Positions 1 to 12,533 of a DNA stretch of 64,000 nt are shown here, piece after piece (position 1 is the first letter of the stretch; every line of letters begins with the position of its first letter). This DNA is from an uncultured Ramlibacter sp. (GTDB lineage: Bacteria > Pseudomonadota > Gammaproteobacteria > Burkholderiales > Burkholderiaceae_C): positions 18,698 through 82,697 of the forward strand of contig NZ_CAKZHQ010000025.1 of the NCBI RefSeq assembly GCF_936925435.1, given 5' to 3'. Made by a program: the position numbers and the translations under genes. The notes under the pieces are model-generated. The model had not been told where the DNA came from. It saw only the letters and a program-made list of their open reading frames with translations, and made no database searches.

Positions 1-226
1 TCACCTTGAGCAGGTCCTGCCAGAACTCTTCTTCGGGATAGGCTTCCAGCAGCACATCCTGCGGCGCATCGTGCATGCAGCGCAGGTTGCGGGTGTGCTG
101 CGAATTGCCGCCGCGCCACTCTTTGGGAGCCGACTCCAGCAGCAGCACGCTGGCGCCCGCCTCGCGCGCCATCAGCGCGGCGCACAGCGCGGCATTGCCG
201 CCGCCAATCACCAGGACATCGATCAT
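1..226 (-). CDS. tcuA: FAD-dependent tricarballylate dehydrogenase TcuA/CobZ-like, N-terminal part
   Basis: Only the first 75 or so codons are inside the window; the gene runs off the left edge. The protein starts MIDVLVIGGGNAALCAALMA, a Rossmann dinucleotide-binding motif (GGGNAA) typical of the succinate dehydrogenase/fumarate reductase flavoprotein family. The next stretch (WRGGNSQHTRNLR) is what TcuA/CobZ proteins carry, where the flavoprotein oxidises tricarballylate to cis-aconitate with TcuB passing on the electrons. The divergent LysR gene next door fits the tcuR-tcuABC arrangement. The family call is fairly firm; the substrate is inferred from family and context. Confidence 0.72.
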   Translation of the reverse strand, partial: MIDVLVIGGGNAALCAALMAREAGASVLLLESAPKEWRGGNSQHTRNLRCMHDAPQDVLLEAYPEEEFWQDLLKV

Positions 227-284
227 GGGCGCGACTCTAGGCCGCAACGCGGGCGCAGGGAAGCCTGCGCCGCTCACTGGGGTA

Positions 285-1223
285 TCACGAATCGTGATGG
301 CTGAGTTTGGCCCCAGCCCAGCGGCCGGTGCGCACCAGCTCGCGCGCCAGCCCAGCCAGCACCACCCGCACGGCCAGCGCCGCCGGTGACAGCTCGTCAT
401 CGGACAGGCTGCACAGCGAGTTCAGGCGCCGTGCCTGGGCATCGCCAATCTCCGACATGCGAAAGCGCTCGGCCGCGTCGGCAAAGCGGCCGATGGCGGC
501 CCAGGGCTGCAGCGTGCAGCCCAGGCCGGCGTCCACCGCGTCCATCAGCATGGCCAGGGAGTCGATCTCCGAGGCCAGAGTGGGCTTGAAACGGGCCCGC
601 GCGAACGCCGCATCCAGCGTGCTGCGCAGGCCATGGGGGCCGCTGGGCAGGATCAGCGGCAGGCCCTTGAGCTGGGCCAGCCGGGTGCGCGCCGGCAGCT
701 CGCGCGCCGGATGGCGGGCCGACTGGATCAGGAACAGCTTTTCCTCCAGCAGCGGCGTCACGCTCCAGCGCCGCGCCGGATGGGTGTCGAACAGCACGGC
801 CAGGTCGAGCTGGCGCGCGTTGAGCATGGTCGACAGATGGCCCGACAGGCTCTCCACCATGTGCAGGCGCACGTCGGGATAGCGCTCGTTCATGGCCTGC
901 ATCAGCGGCAGGCCCAGCACCGAGGCCGTGGTCGGCGCCAGACCGACCGTGACACTGCCGGACAGCCGCGCCTGCTGGGCCACGCGGCTGGCCTGTTCGG
1001 CATGGCGCAGGCTCAGCTGGGCTTCGCGGAAAAAGGCCAGGCCGGCCTCGGTGGGCGTGACGCCCTTGGCGCTGCGTTGCAGGAGGCGCGTTGACAGCTC
1101 GCCTTCGAGCCGGCTGATCTGCTGGCTCAGGGCCGACTGCACCACGCCCAGGTCGATCGCGGCGCGGCTCATGCTGCCCATCTCGACGACGCGAACGAAA
1201 TAGCGTAGCTGGCGTAACTCCAT
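285..1223 (-). CDS. LysR-family transcriptional regulator (TcuR/Nac-like)
   Basis: A 312-residue protein of usual LysR length. Residues 1-60 form the winged helix-turn-helix (MELRQLRYFVRVVEMGSMSR, then the recognition helix around QSALSQQISRLE). The rest is the periplasmic-binding-protein-like effector domain. Its start lies downstream of tcuA on the same strand rather than facing it: both genes read leftwards and tcuA begins 58 bases after this stop, so the regulator precedes tcuA and could be co-transcribed with it. By position it probably controls tricarballylate/citrate use. The inducer cannot be read from sequence. Confidence 0.85.
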   Translation of the reverse strand: MELRQLRYFVRVVEMGSMSRAAIDLGVVQSALSQQISRLEGELSTRLLQRSAKGVTPTEAGLAFFREAQLSLRHAEQASRVAQQARLSGSVTVGLAPTTASVLGLPLMQAMNERYPDVRLHMVESLSGHLSTMLNARQLDLAVLFDTHPARRWSVTPLLEEKLFLIQSARHPARELPARTRLAQLKGLPLILPSGPHGLRSTLDAAFARARFKPTLASEIDSLAMLMDAVDAGLGCTLQPWAAIGRFADAAERFRMSEIGDAQARRLNSLCSLSDDELSPAALAVRVVLAGLARELVRTGRWAGAKLSHHDS

Positions 1224-1253
1224 GCGGGCGAGGTTACACCGCTGCGCAGGCCG

Positions 1254-2342
1254 CTACTTCGCGCAGCGCCCCGACAGCGCGCGCAACGCCAGACCGGGCG
1301 CGGCCAGCAGGCCGCCGACGGCGGGTGTGCCTTCGGGCGCATGCAGGCAGTCGTCGACACCCGCGCCCTCGATGCCCTGGGCCAAAGGGTCCTTGCGGTT
1401 GCGGCGCAGCTGCTCGTTCGCCATCTCCGCCAGGCTGCGCTGCTGGTTGCGGTAAGGGCCGGGGTGCGGCGCGATCAGGGGCGGGATGGGCGGGATCACC
1501 ACCGGTGGCCGGGCCACGGGCGGCGTGGCAGGCGCAACAGCCGGCGCGCCCCAGCCCGGCGGCGCCGGCACCAGCACCGGTGTGGCGCTGCCGGCCGCCG
1601 GCGAGCCGGCCGGCACAGGCACATCGAGCACCGGGCCTTGCAAGCGTTGCACCGGTGCGGGTGCCGGAGGCGCCGGCGGCGCGGGAGCTGGCGCCGGCGG
1701 GGCCGGTGATGCAGGTGCAGGTGACGCCACCGGGGCGGGCGGCGCGGGCACAGGCGCTGGTGCGGGTTCGGTCACAGGCGCGGGCGCTGTTGCCGGCGCA
1801 GGAACCGGCGCCGGTGTGGGAACGGGGGCCGGCGCTGGAACGGGCGCAGGTGCGGGCACCGGCACAGGAGCAGGCGGTGGCGCCTCCTCGGGGACGGGCG
1901 TGGGCGCAGGCGGGGCGGGCGCCACGGGCACAGGCGCCGGGGGCACCGGCACAGGCAGAGGCGGCGACGCCTCCCTGGGCGGCTGGGGCGCGGGTGCTTC
2001 GGCCGGCGCGGGCCGCGGCGCCGGGCTGGGCACCTGCACCGTGTCGGGCAGTTGCGTGGTGGTTTTCAACGGCACGCTGGACTCCGGCACCTTGGAAAAC
2101 ACAGACAGGTTGTCGGTGGAGCGCAGCGCCACCTGGGGCCGCGGCGTGATGGCGCGGCTGGCGTCTGCCCCCGGGCTGATCGCCTGCACGTACTGCACCA
2201 CCACATAGCGAATGGCCTGCTGCACCGGCGAGTACTGCAGCAGCAGCCATAGCAGGCCCACATGCAGCGCGCCGGCCGTGGCCAGCGCCGCGGGCGACAG
2301 GCGTTGCGGCGGCAGGGCGGGTGGAGTGGGCCGGTCAAGCAT
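1254..2342 (-). CDS. Proline/alanine-rich inner-membrane protein, TonB-like N-terminus, function unknown
   Basis: About 362 residues from the ATG at 2342, chosen because it leaves a short basic/proline N-terminus before the only membrane segment ([20 protein letters not shown]) and avoids running towards mnmA. An upstream in-frame ATG at 2372 is the alternative. After the membrane anchor comes a periplasm-type segment, then roughly 150 residues of degenerate Pro-Ala-Val repeats, then a C-terminal part with [30 protein letters not shown]. The layout recalls TonB (anchor plus proline-rich spacer), but the last 90 residues do not show a recognisable TonB C-terminal domain. Divergent from mnmA with 32 bases between starts. 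Confidence 0.65.
   Translation of the reverse strand: MLDRPTPPALPPQRLSPAALATAGALHVGLLWLLLQYSPVQQAIRYVVVQYVQAISPGADASRAITPRPQVALRSTDNLSVFSKVPESSVPLKTTTQLPDTVQVPSPAPRPAPAEAPAPQPPREASPPLPVPVPPAPVPVAPAPPAPTPVPEEAPPPAPVPVPAPAPVPAPAPVPTPAPVPAPATAPAPVTEPAPAPVPAPPAPVASPAPASPAPPAPAPAPPAPPAPAPVQRLQGPVLDVPVPAGSPAAGSATPVLVPAPPGWGAPAVAPATPPVARPPVVIPPIPPLIAPHPGPYRNQQRSLAEMANEQLRRNRKDPLAQGIEGAGVDDCLHAPEGTPAVGGLLAAPGLALRALSGRCAK
1500..2045 (-). repeat. Degenerate Pro-Ala-Val codon repeat inside the TonB-like gene
   Basis: This stretch encodes runs such as [19 protein letters not shown]. The DNA alternates GGC/GCC-rich hexamers and gives long spurious open frames on the other strand. It is a low-complexity spacer likely to be extended in the periplasm and prone to length change by slippage. 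Confidence 0.7.
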
Positions 2343-2374
2343 GGGGGCAAGCTTCCCTTGGGATAATCGCACAC

Positions 2375-3487
2375 ATGGATCTCAAGCAACGTGTCGTCGT
2401 CGGGTTGAGCGGAGGGGTGGACTCCGCGGTGACCGCGCACCTGCTCAAACAGCAGGGCCATGAGGTGGTCGGCATCTTCATGAAGAACTGGGAAGACGAT
2501 GACGACAGCGAATACTGCTCGTCCAACGTCGACTTCGTGGATGCCGCCAGCGTGGCCGACGTGCTGGGCATCGAGATCGAGCATGTCAACTTCGCCGCCG
2601 ATTACAAGGACCGCGTCTTTGCCGAGTTCCTGCGCGAGTACCAGGCCGGCCGCACGCCCAACCCCGACGTGCTGTGCAACGCCGAGATCAAGTTCAAGGC
2701 TTTCCTGGACCACGCCATGCGGCTGGGCGCTGAAAAGATCGCGACGGGTCACTATGCGCGGGTGCGCGAGCGCGAGGGAAGATTCGAGCTGCTCAAGGGC
2801 CTGGACGAAACCAAGGACCAGAGCTACTTCCTGCACCGCCTGACCCAGGCGCAATTGAGCAAGACGCTGTTCCCCGTGGGTGAGCTGCGCAAGACCGAGG
2901 TGCGGCGCATCGCCGAAGAGATCGGCCTGCCCAATGCCAAGAAGAAGGACTCCACCGGCATCTGCTTCATCGGCGAGCGGCCGTTTCGCGAATTCCTCAA
3001 CCGCTACATCCAAAAAGAGCCCGGCGCCATCAAGGACGAGCGCGGCCGCACCCTGGGCCAGCACCAGGGCCTGAGCTTCTACACCCTGGGCCAGCGCCAG
3101 GGCCTGGGCATAGGCGGGGTGAAAGCCAAGGGAGCACAGCGTGGCGCGGGCGATCACGCGCCCTGGTTCGTCGCGCGCAAGGACATGGAGAGCAACACTT
3201 TGTGGGTGGTGCAAGGCCATGACCATCCCTGGCTGCAGTCGCTGGCGCTCGATGCCGACGACGTGAGCTGGACCGCGGGCGTTGCACCGCGTGAAGGCAA
3301 CTACGCTGCCAAGACGCGCTACCGCCAGACCGATGCCGCCTGCATCTTGGCGCCCAACGCCAACGGGGCTTTCCATCTGGACTTCAGCGATGCCCAGTGG
3401 GCCGTCACGCCGGGCCAGTCGGCCGTGCTCTATGACGGCGAGATCTGCCTGGGTGGCGGCGTGATTTCGGGCAAAACAGGGCTCTAG
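2375..3487 (+). CDS. mnmA: tRNA-specific 2-thiouridylase MnmA
   Basis: 370 residues, normal for MnmA (TrmU). It thiolates U34 in the wobble position of tRNA-Lys, -Glu and -Gln, using sulfur relayed by the IscS/Tus system. The N-terminal PP-loop SGGVDS is at residues 12-17 and binds ATP. The two catalytic cysteines are visible at C101 (NPDVLCN) and C197 (STGICF). The central (Y)[26 protein letters not shown] segment and C-terminal beta barrel are also present. The ATG at 2375 follows the basic/TonB-like gene start and gives the family-standard [14 protein letters not shown] opening; longer in-frame starts add only unconserved residues. Confidence 0.97.
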   Translation: MDLKQRVVVGLSGGVDSAVTAHLLKQQGHEVVGIFMKNWEDDDDSEYCSSNVDFVDAASVADVLGIEIEHVNFAADYKDRVFAEFLREYQAGRTPNPDVLCNAEIKFKAFLDHAMRLGAEKIATGHYARVREREGRFELLKGLDETKDQSYFLHRLTQAQLSKTLFPVGELRKTEVRRIAEEIGLPNAKKKDSTGICFIGERPFREFLNRYIQKEPGAIKDERGRTLGQHQGLSFYTLGQRQGLGIGGVKAKGAQRGAGDHAPWFVARKDMESNTLWVVQGHDHPWLQSLALDADDVSWTAGVAPREGNYAAKTRYRQTDAACILAPNANGAFHLDFSDAQWAVTPGQSAVLYDGEICLGGGVISGKTGL

Positions 3488-3502
3488 CCCCCGGCAAGCC
3501 TG

Positions 3503-3527
3503 CCTGAGAAGCTATCAAATCAGGAGC
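3503..3527. repeat. Short dispersed repeat, AGCTATC...GGAGC type (copy 1)
   Basis: The bases cctgagaagctatcaaatca followed by ggagcg lie between the convergent ends of mnmA and the binding-protein gene. The same pieces (cctgagaagctat; AGCTATC plus GGGAGCG) recur near 16,540 and 45,360 in this window. The pattern matches a short intergenic repeat that I associate with Comamonadaceae genomes. Confidence 0.45.
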
Positions 3528-3530
3528 GTC

Positions 3531-4400
3531 TCACTCGGGCAGGCCGCCCAGCCCGTACATGATTTCCAGCATGGGACTGGGCTTGCCCATGGCGGCGAAC
3601 CAGCGGGCGTACAGCTCGGGCAGGGCCGGGCTCTGGAAGATTTGCGACAGCGCCGCATTGACCGCCTGCTGCAGGGCCCAGTCGCCGCGCGGCAGCACGA
3701 TGGCATAGGGTTCGTAGGACAGGGCATCGACCATCAGCGCCAGCCCCGCCGGGTTCTTCGAGGCGGCAGCCAGCCCCATCAGCAGCACCCTGTCGCTGGC
3801 AAAGGCGTCGATGGCGCCGGACTCCAGCTGCGCCAGTCCTTCCTCGCGTGTCTTGACCGGCACGACGGTGGCCGTCACGACCAGCGCCTTCAGCGCACGG
3901 TCCAGGGCGCGCTCGTTGCTGGTGCCGGCGATGACGCCGATTTTCTTGCCGGCCAGCGCGCTCAGCGAGTAGCCGCCCGTGGCGCTGCGCACCAGCAGGC
4001 CTGTGCCGTCGAGGAAGGTGAGCGAGGAAAAGCCGACTTCCTTCATCCGGCCCAGGGTCACCGTGGAGGCGCCGCATTCCATGTCGGCCTGGCCATTGGC
4101 CACGGTGGTGAAGCGGGTCTGCGTGCTCACCGCCACCCACTTGATCTGCAGATCGGGCACGCCGATCTGGCGCCCGATGGCGCCGGCGGCCGTGCGGCAC
4201 AGTTCCACCATGTAGCCGGCCGGCTGCTTGTCGCTGCCTTCATAGGAGAAGGGCGCGGCGTCCTGGCGGTAGGCCAGCGCGATGCTGCGGCTGTCCTGGA
4301 TCTTCTTCAGGCGGCTCTCCGCCGGTGCGGCGCCGGTCTGGGCCAGGGACACCAGGGGCACAAGGCACAGTGCGGCGAGCAGGAGGATGTGTTTTCGCAT
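3531..4400 (-). CDS. ABC transporter periplasmic amino-acid-binding protein (SBP family 3)
   Basis: 289 residues from the ATG at 4400, which places a clean signal peptide first (MRKHILLLAALCLVPLVSLA, cleavage after LAQT). The mature protein has the family 3 solute-binding architecture: SIALAYRQDAAPFSY, then PAGYMVELCRTAAGAIG, and later GKKIGVIAGTSNERAL. It resembles GltI/DEBP glutamate-aspartate receptors. No permease or ATPase gene is adjacent, so it is an orphan receptor here. The ligand is inferred from family only. Confidence 0.85.
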   Translation of the reverse strand: MRKHILLLAALCLVPLVSLAQTGAAPAESRLKKIQDSRSIALAYRQDAAPFSYEGSDKQPAGYMVELCRTAAGAIGRQIGVPDLQIKWVAVSTQTRFTTVANGQADMECGASTVTLGRMKEVGFSSLTFLDGTGLLVRSATGGYSLSALAGKKIGVIAGTSNERALDRALKALVVTATVVPVKTREEGLAQLESGAIDAFASDRVLLMGLAAASKNPAGLALMVDALSYEPYAIVLPRGDWALQQAVNAALSQIFQSPALPELYARWFAAMGKPSPMLEIMYGLGGLPE

Positions 4401-4448
4401 GGCAGGACTGTCGCCCCATGCCGGACCCCGAAACATTGGACGAAAGGC

Positions 4449-5090
4449 CTAGGCAGGCCGCGCCTGTTGCGATGGCTGCTGCAGCCGCGCGATTTGCCGG
4501 TCCTGCAGCCGCGCGAACAGCAGCAGCGCGCTGACGGCGCCGAGGAAGGCGCAGAACATGTCCGACTGCGTGTCCCAGGGATCGCCCTGGGTGCCCAGGA
4601 ATTCGTCTGCGCCCTGGCCCAGCGCCAGGGCCGCGGCCCATTCGATCAGCTCGTACCAGGCGCTGATGGCCATCACCACGCAGACCACCAGAAAGGCCAG
4701 CATGCGGCGCCCGCTCACGCTGGCGGTGCGCAGCAGGATCTCGCGCGCCACCAGGGCCGGCACGAAGCCCTGGAAGAAGTGGCCCAGCTTGTCATAGGGG
4801 TTGCGCTGCAGGCCCAATAGCTGTTGCACCTCGAAGCCCGCCGGCACGCGCGCATAGGTGTAGGCCCCGCCGACCATCAGCACGATGCAGTGCAGGAAGA
4901 TGCACACATACAGCAGCGTGGTCAGCGGGAAGCGCTCATAGGTCAAAGCGAGCAAGGGCAGCGCGATCAGCACCGGCAGCACCTCCAGCAGCCAGGTGCC
5001 GCGCTCGTAAGGGTGCAGGCCCGAGACAAGCAGCAGGCCGGCCAGGATGGCGGCGGCGATGAGCAGCGGTGCGGTGCGCGGTGATTGCAT
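4449..5090 (-). CDS. DUF2238 (YjdF-type) membrane protein
   Basis: 213 residues with about six hydrophobic segments. The signature YDKLGHFFQGFVPALVAREILLR (around residues 100-122) and the later ISAWYELIEWAAA and GTQGDPWDTQSDMFCAFLGA stretches are the conserved core of the YjdF/DUF2238 family. Polar residues (D, H, E, W) inside membrane-associated segments hint at an enzymatic or ion-related role, but no function is established. It sits in a run of leftward genes with no obvious functional link to its neighbours. Confidence 0.85.
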   Translation of the reverse strand: MQSPRTAPLLIAAAILAGLLLVSGLHPYERGTWLLEVLPVLIALPLLALTYERFPLTTLLYVCIFLHCIVLMVGGAYTYARVPAGFEVQQLLGLQRNPYDKLGHFFQGFVPALVAREILLRTASVSGRRMLAFLVVCVVMAISAWYELIEWAAALALGQGADEFLGTQGDPWDTQSDMFCAFLGAVSALLLFARLQDRQIARLQQPSQQARPA

Positions 5091-5113
5091 TCAGGTTTCC
5101 TGTGGGCGGTGGA

Positions 5114-5509
5114 TCAGGCCGGCTGGCGCGCGTAGCTCACGGTGAGCATTTCCCACTGGTGGCCATCGGGCTGGTTCCAGTAGACCATGCGTCCGCCCCA
5201 GTCCCTGCCCACCTGCATGTCCACCGGGCCACGCACGGTGCTGCGCCAGGGGATGGCGGCGGCCTGCAGGCGGCCCAGGATGGCGTCGAAGTCCTGCTCG
5301 CTGACGCGAAAGCAGAAGTGATAGACCTCGAAGGGCTCGTCAGTCTCGATGAAGCCCAGCGTCAGGCCGGCGTTCACATACACAGGGGAGAAAGGGCCCG
5401 GTCCGGTCTCCGACCAGGGCACGTCCAGCAACTGCGCCAGCAATCTGGCCGAGGCCAGCTTGTGGCGCGAGGGGACGATGGTGTGGTCCAGCTCGATCGC
5501 CATGCGCAC
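5114..5509 (-). CDS. VOC-superfamily protein (glyoxalase/bleomycin-resistance fold)
   Basis: 131 residues, the size of a single-module vicinal-oxygen-chelate protein with two beta-alpha-beta-beta-beta units. It opens IELDHTIVPS with the usual metal-ligand-like histidine. It continues with GLTLGFIETDEPFEVYHFCFRVSEQDFDAILGRL and ends with DPDGHQWE-like text (NQPDGHQWEMLTVSY), where glyoxalase-type enzymes carry a metal ligand. The reaction is unknown. The start could be at 5509 or at the second methionine (5503). Confidence 0.8.
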   Translation of the reverse strand: MRMAIELDHTIVPSRHKLASARLLAQLLDVPWSETGPGPFSPVYVNAGLTLGFIETDEPFEVYHFCFRVSEQDFDAILGRLQAAAIPWRSTVRGPVDMQVGRDWGGRMVYWNQPDGHQWEMLTVSYARQPA

Positions 5510-5580
5510 TCCGGCCGCTCTCCTTTTGAGAGCGGCTCAAGCTTGCTTCATGCGGGCTCGGGCCATTATTCTTCTTGAAC

Positions 5581-6105
5581 TCAGAATGGAATGTCGTCGT
5601 CCATGTCGTCGAAGCCCGAGGAGGGCTTGGACGCGGCAGGCGCCGGGCGTTGGGCCGGAGCCTGTGCCGGGGGGCGCGCAGCAGCGGGCGCCGGGGCGCG
5701 GCGCTGGTAGCCGGCACCGCCGCCACCACCACCGCCCTCTTCGTCGCCGCCGCCGGGGCCGCCCATGCCCTGGCGCGCGCCGAGCAGCTGCATTTCACTG
5801 GCGACGATGTCGGTGGCGTTCTTCTCGATGCCGTCCTTGTCGGTGTACTTGCGGTAGGTCAGGCGGCCTTCGATGTAGATCGGGCTGCCCTTCTTCACGT
5901 ACTCGCCCACGATCTCGGCCAGGCGCTCGAAGAAGGTGACGCGGTGCCATTGCGTCTCTTCGACCATTTCGCCGGAGGTGCGGTCCTTGCGGCGGCTGGT
6001 GGTGGCGATGCTGACGTTGGCCACCGCCTGGCCCGAGGGCAGGTAGCGGATTTCGGGGTCGCGGCCGCAGTTGCCGACCAGGATGACTTTGTTGACGGAT
6101 GCCAT
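5581..6105 (-). CDS. ssb: Single-stranded DNA-binding protein SSB
   Basis: 174 residues. The N-terminal OB fold begins [30 protein letters not shown] and continues through the usual [31 protein letters not shown] Gly/Ala/Pro-rich linker follows, then the acidic tip DDMDDDIPF that recruits partner proteins. It binds ssDNA as a tetramer in replication, repair and recombination. It lies 36 bases after the MFS gene on the same strand and close to divergent uvrA, an arrangement common in beta-proteobacteria and compatible with DNA-damage-linked expression. Confidence 0.97.
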   Translation of the reverse strand: MASVNKVILVGNCGRDPEIRYLPSGQAVANVSIATTSRRKDRTSGEMVEETQWHRVTFFERLAEIVGEYVKKGSPIYIEGRLTYRKYTDKDGIEKNATDIVASEMQLLGARQGMGGPGGGDEEGGGGGGGAGYQRRAPAPAAARPPAQAPAQRPAPAASKPSSGFDDMDDDIPF

Positions 6106-6141
6106 GGCTTGTTCCTCTCGAATCTCGGGTCTATGGGACGA

Positions 6142-7350
6142 TTATGTCGCCTGTGCCTCGTTGGCCAGAACCTCCTCGGCCGATTTGGGCGGCGCGGGCG
6201 CGCGCATGGGCCAGGCCACCACCAGCCAGAGGAACATCAAACCGGCACAGGCGGCGAACAGGCCCTGCATCCCAACGTTCTTGGCCAGCCAACCGCCGAC
6301 CGCCCCGCCTGCGAAGAAACCCAGGGATTGCAAGGTGTTGTAGACGCCCAGGGCGGCGCCGCGGGCGTGCGGCGGGGCCACGCGCGAGGCGATGCTCGGC
6401 TGGGTGGCCTCCAGCACGTTGAAGCCGCAAAAGAACACGAACAGCAGCAGGGCCAGCGCGACCACGCCGGGCTGGGGCGCCACCAGCAGCAGGCCCAGCT
6501 GCACCAGGGCCACCAGGCCGATCGCCACCAGGAAGACGGCGCGCAGGTAGCCGCGCCGCTCCAGCGGGAACACCGTCAGGCCCATGACCAGGAAAGAGGC
6601 CAGCACGCCCGGCAGGTAGACCTTCCAGTGGTCGGCCTTGTCCAGGCCGGCCTGCACCAGCAGGGCCGGCACGGCCACCCACATGGCCAGTTGCACCGCA
6701 TGCAGGACGAAGACGCCCACGTCCAGCCGCAGCAGGGCCGGGTGGCGCAGCACCTCGGACAGCTTGCCGCGCGGGGCATTTTGGGGCTGGGCCGGCGCCG
6801 GCGGCGTCCACCAGACCACCACGGCGATGCAGCCCAGGGCCAGCCCACCGGTGACGGCAAACAGGCCCGACAGGCCGATCTGCGCCGCCAGCAGGGGCGC
6901 CGCCACCAGGGACAGGGCGAACATCAGGCCGATGCTGGCGCCCACCAGGGCCATGGCCTTGGTCCGCACCGCGTCGCGGGTCTGGTCGGCCAGCAAGGCC
7001 GTGACGGCGGCCGAGACGGCGCCGGCGCCCTGCAAGGCCCGGCCGGCGATCAGCCAGCCCAGGCTGTCGGCGGCGGCGGCCATGAAGCTGCCGGCCGCGA
7101 ACACCAGCAGGCCGGCGACGATGACCCGCTTGCGGCCCAGCCGGTCCGAGGCCATGCCAAAGGGGATCTGCAGCAGGCCCTGGGTCAGTCCGTAAATGCC
7201 CATGGCCAGGCCGACCAGGGCCGGGTCGCCGCCACCGGGGTAGCGGGCGGCTTCCAGGGCGAACACCGGCAGCACCAGAAAGAGGCCCAGCATGCGGGCG
7301 GCAAAGACGGTGGCCAGCGAGCCGCTGGCACGGCGCTCGGCGGCGCTCAT
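6142..7350 (-). CDS. MFS transporter (12-TM drug/H+ antiporter type)
   Basis: 402 residues from the ATG at 7350 ([20 protein letters not shown]). A GTG at 7386 would add 12 residues. About 12 hydrophobic segments are visible. Motif A is present in the loop after the second helix ([14 protein letters not shown]), and [22 protein letters not shown] covers the drug-efflux type segment. Homologues lie upstream of ssb across Burkholderiales. Substrate unknown. The gene is probably transcribed together with ssb and is divergent from uvrA, with 172 bases between the two starts. Confidence 0.87.
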   Translation of the reverse strand: MSAAERRASGSLATVFAARMLGLFLVLPVFALEAARYPGGGDPALVGLAMGIYGLTQGLLQIPFGMASDRLGRKRVIVAGLLVFAAGSFMAAAADSLGWLIAGRALQGAGAVSAAVTALLADQTRDAVRTKAMALVGASIGLMFALSLVAAPLLAAQIGLSGLFAVTGGLALGCIAVVVWWTPPAPAQPQNAPRGKLSEVLRHPALLRLDVGVFVLHAVQLAMWVAVPALLVQAGLDKADHWKVYLPGVLASFLVMGLTVFPLERRGYLRAVFLVAIGLVALVQLGLLLVAPQPGVVALALLLFVFFCGFNVLEATQPSIASRVAPPHARGAALGVYNTLQSLGFFAGGAVGGWLAKNVGMQGLFAACAGLMFLWLVVAWPMRAPAPPKSAEEVLANEAQAT

Positions 7351-7522
7351 GCGGCTGGGATCGGCGAAAACTGGGGGTTGGGTCACGGAACTGTCAGCAG
7401 GCAAGGGACGGGCCGGCGAAAAGCGCCGGCGAGGCCTGCATTGTCCGGTATTCCAGGGCCCCGGCCTTGGCCGGCCCGGGCTTGCCGGTCTATCATGTCC
7501 GGTTTCCCTGAGTGGTCCCGCA

Positions 7523-10543
<3,021 letters not shown>

Positions 10544-10562
10544 TGCCCTTCGCAGCGCGGCG

Positions 10563-11387
10563 CTAGGCCGGCCGGGCCGCCTGCAACAGATCCCGCGTCT
10601 GCAGGGTCACACCACGCGCAGCTTGCGCAAAGTCGTCACCGGACGACGCATAGAGGATGGCGCGCGAGGAGCTGACGACGATGGGGCCATCGGCGCGCCA
10701 GCCCGCTTTGACCGTCGCCACCGCATCGCCGCCTTGCGCGCCGACACCGGGGATGAGCAGGGGCACGGTGGGTGCAAGCTGGCGCACGCGCTCGATCTCC
10801 GCCGGGTAGGTGGCACCCACCACCAGGCCCAGCTGGCCGTTGAGGTTCCAGGGGCCTTGCGCGAGTTGCGCCACATGCTCGTACAGCAGCGGCTCGCCGG
10901 GGACGGACGACAGGCGCTGGTTTTGCAGGTCGTCGCCGCCGGGGTTGGAGGTGCGGCACAGGAGGAAGGCGCCCTTGCCCTGAAACTTCAGATACGGCTG
11001 GACCGAGTCGAAGCCCATGAAGGGTGAGAGCGTGACGGCATCGGCGCCATAGCGCTCGAAGGCTTCACGTGCGTACTGCTCCGCGGTGGAGCCGATGTCG
11101 CCGCGCTTGGCATCCAGGATCACCGGCACGTTGGTGTTGCGCCGCATGTGCTCCATCAGCTTTTCCAGCTGGTCCTCGGCGCGCAAGGCGGCGAAGTAGG
11201 CGATCTGCGGTTTGAAGGCGATGGCCAGGTCGGCAGTGGCATCGACGATGCGGGCGCAGAAGTCGTAGATCTTGCCGACATCGCCACGCAGGCCGGCAGG
11301 AAAGCGCGTGGGCTCGGGATCCAGGCCCACACAGAGCATGGAGCCATTGCGTTGCTGTGCGGCCAGCAGCATCTCGATGAAGGTCAT
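10563..11387 (-). CDS. pyrF: Orotidine 5'-phosphate decarboxylase (type 2)
   Basis: 274 residues. It decarboxylates OMP to UMP, the last step of pyrimidine synthesis. The longer type-2 form is recognised by [14 protein letters not shown] near the start and [16 protein letters not shown] with the catalytic Lys-Asp pair. [18 protein letters not shown] text ([20 protein letters not shown]) and [11 protein letters not shown] phosphate binding are also seen. The ATG at 11387 gives the family-like [12 protein letters not shown] opening; the much longer open frame upstream is antisense to the EamA gene and not real. Confidence 0.96.
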   Translation of the reverse strand: MTFIEMLLAAQQRNGSMLCVGLDPEPTRFPAGLRGDVGKIYDFCARIVDATADLAIAFKPQIAYFAALRAEDQLEKLMEHMRRNTNVPVILDAKRGDIGSTAEQYAREAFERYGADAVTLSPFMGFDSVQPYLKFQGKGAFLLCRTSNPGGDDLQNQRLSSVPGEPLLYEHVAQLAQGPWNLNGQLGLVVGATYPAEIERVRQLAPTVPLLIPGVGAQGGDAVATVKAGWRADGPIVVSSSRAILYASSGDDFAQAARGVTLQTRDLLQAARPA

Positions 11388-11435
11388 GGCCCCGATTGTA
11401 AAGAGGGCCCCGGCGGCGGGCACAATCGCAGGCCC

Positions 11436-12323
11436 ATGCACCAGCTCACGCCGCGCCAGATCGTCCTGCTCGTCCTGCTCACCGTCGTCTGGGGCGTCAA
11501 CTGGCCAGTGATGAAGCTGGGCGTGACGCAGTATCCGGCCCTGAGCTTTCGCGCCCTGTCCATGCTGATGGGTCTGCCTGTGCTGGCGCTGGGGCTGGTG
11601 GTGCTCAAGGTGCCGTTTCGCCTGCCGCGCAAGGACTGGCCCGAGCTGTTGCTGCTGGCCACCACCAACATGTTCGTCTGGCACGTCTGCATCATCCTGG
11701 CGGTGCGCACCCTGTCGAGCGGGCGCGCCGCCATCCTGGGCTACACCATGCCGATTTTCTCGGCGCTGATCGGCGCGCTGTTCTTCTGCGCCGTGCTGGC
11801 ACGGCGCGCCTGGCTGGGCGTGGGCGCGGCGGCCCTGGGCGTGCTGCTGCTGCTGTGGCACGAGTTCAGCCAGCTGGCGGGCCGGCCCGGCGGCGTGGCC
11901 CTGGCCCTGTTGGGCGCAGCCGCCTGGGCGCTGGGCACGCAGCTGCTGCGGCGCACGCGCATCGCGGCGGCGACGCTGACCATCGCGTTCTGGATGACGG
12001 CGCTGACCACCGTCGTCATGTGCGTCCTGGCCACGGTCTTCGAACGCGATCAATGGGCCATGCCGAACTTCACGGCCTGGTGGACCATGGTGTTCAACGC
12101 GCTGCTGATCTTCGGCTTCGCCCATGCGGCCTGGTTCTCGCTGGCACGCTCATTGCCGCCGGTGGCCTCCACGCTCAGTGTGATGTTCATTCCAGTGCTG
12201 GGCGTCTTCAGCGGCGCCGCGTGGCTGGGCGAGTCCGTCCACTGGCAGGACTGGACCGCCGTGGCGCTGATGGTCGCGGCCATCGCGTCCGTGCTCTGGC
12301 CTGCGCGGCCGGCACACGCCTGA
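11436..12323 (+). CDS. EamA/DMT-family transporter
   Basis: 295 residues with ten predicted membrane helices in two EamA repeats ([14 protein letters not shown] in the first; [18 protein letters not shown] opening the second). Such proteins export or import small metabolites, but no substrate can be assigned. It is divergent from pyrF with 48 bases between starts. It is the first of three EamA proteins in the window. Confidence 0.88.
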   Translation: MHQLTPRQIVLLVLLTVVWGVNWPVMKLGVTQYPALSFRALSMLMGLPVLALGLVVLKVPFRLPRKDWPELLLLATTNMFVWHVCIILAVRTLSSGRAAILGYTMPIFSALIGALFFCAVLARRAWLGVGAAALGVLLLLWHEFSQLAGRPGGVALALLGAAAWALGTQLLRRTRIAAATLTIAFWMTALTTVVMCVLATVFERDQWAMPNFTAWWTMVFNALLIFGFAHAAWFSLARSLPPVASTLSVMFIPVLGVFSGAAWLGESVHWQDWTAVALMVAAIASVLWPARPAHA

Positions 12324-12533
12324 CCCCCTTGGGCAGCAAGACCCCCTTCGGCAGCAAACGGAAAAACTTGATAGGGCGCTGCGCTAACGCCCTTACGCAA
12401 GCTACGCAGGCCCTCTAGTCGAAGCGCCTAGAGCGCACGCGCCTTTCGCTTAACGCGCGAATCACCCCCGCTGGTCTCATCAATCCATGCCTCAACGCAT
12501 GGTGCGACGGGGCCAGTTTTCCGGGTGATTGTC
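12324..12533. other. Intergenic region before the RTX protease
   Basis: About 210 bases with no gene. It contains short repeated pieces (cccccttcggcagcaaa preceded by ccccttgggcagcaaga) and a 6-bp hairpin at 12,485-12,502 (ccatgc, six-base loop, gcatgg) 32 bases before the protease start. No clear promoter was recognised. Confidence 0.4.

Noticed and set aside
1500..2250. Long plus-strand open frames opposite the proline-rich gene
   Set aside because: They result from the GC-rich repeat and have Gly/Ala/Thr low-complexity translations.
7292..7522. Upstream extension of uvrA to the ATG at 7292
   Set aside because: It runs through the divergent MFS start region and adds unconserved residues; TTG at 7523 is preferred.
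11388..12125. Long minus-strand frame continuing pyrF upstream
   Set aside because: It is antisense to the EamA gene on the other strand and has low-complexity residues; pyrF begins at 11387.
12485..12502. Hairpin ccatgc...gcatgg before the RTX protease as a terminator
   Set aside because: Only six pairs, six-base loop, no T-run; noted only in the intergenic entry.
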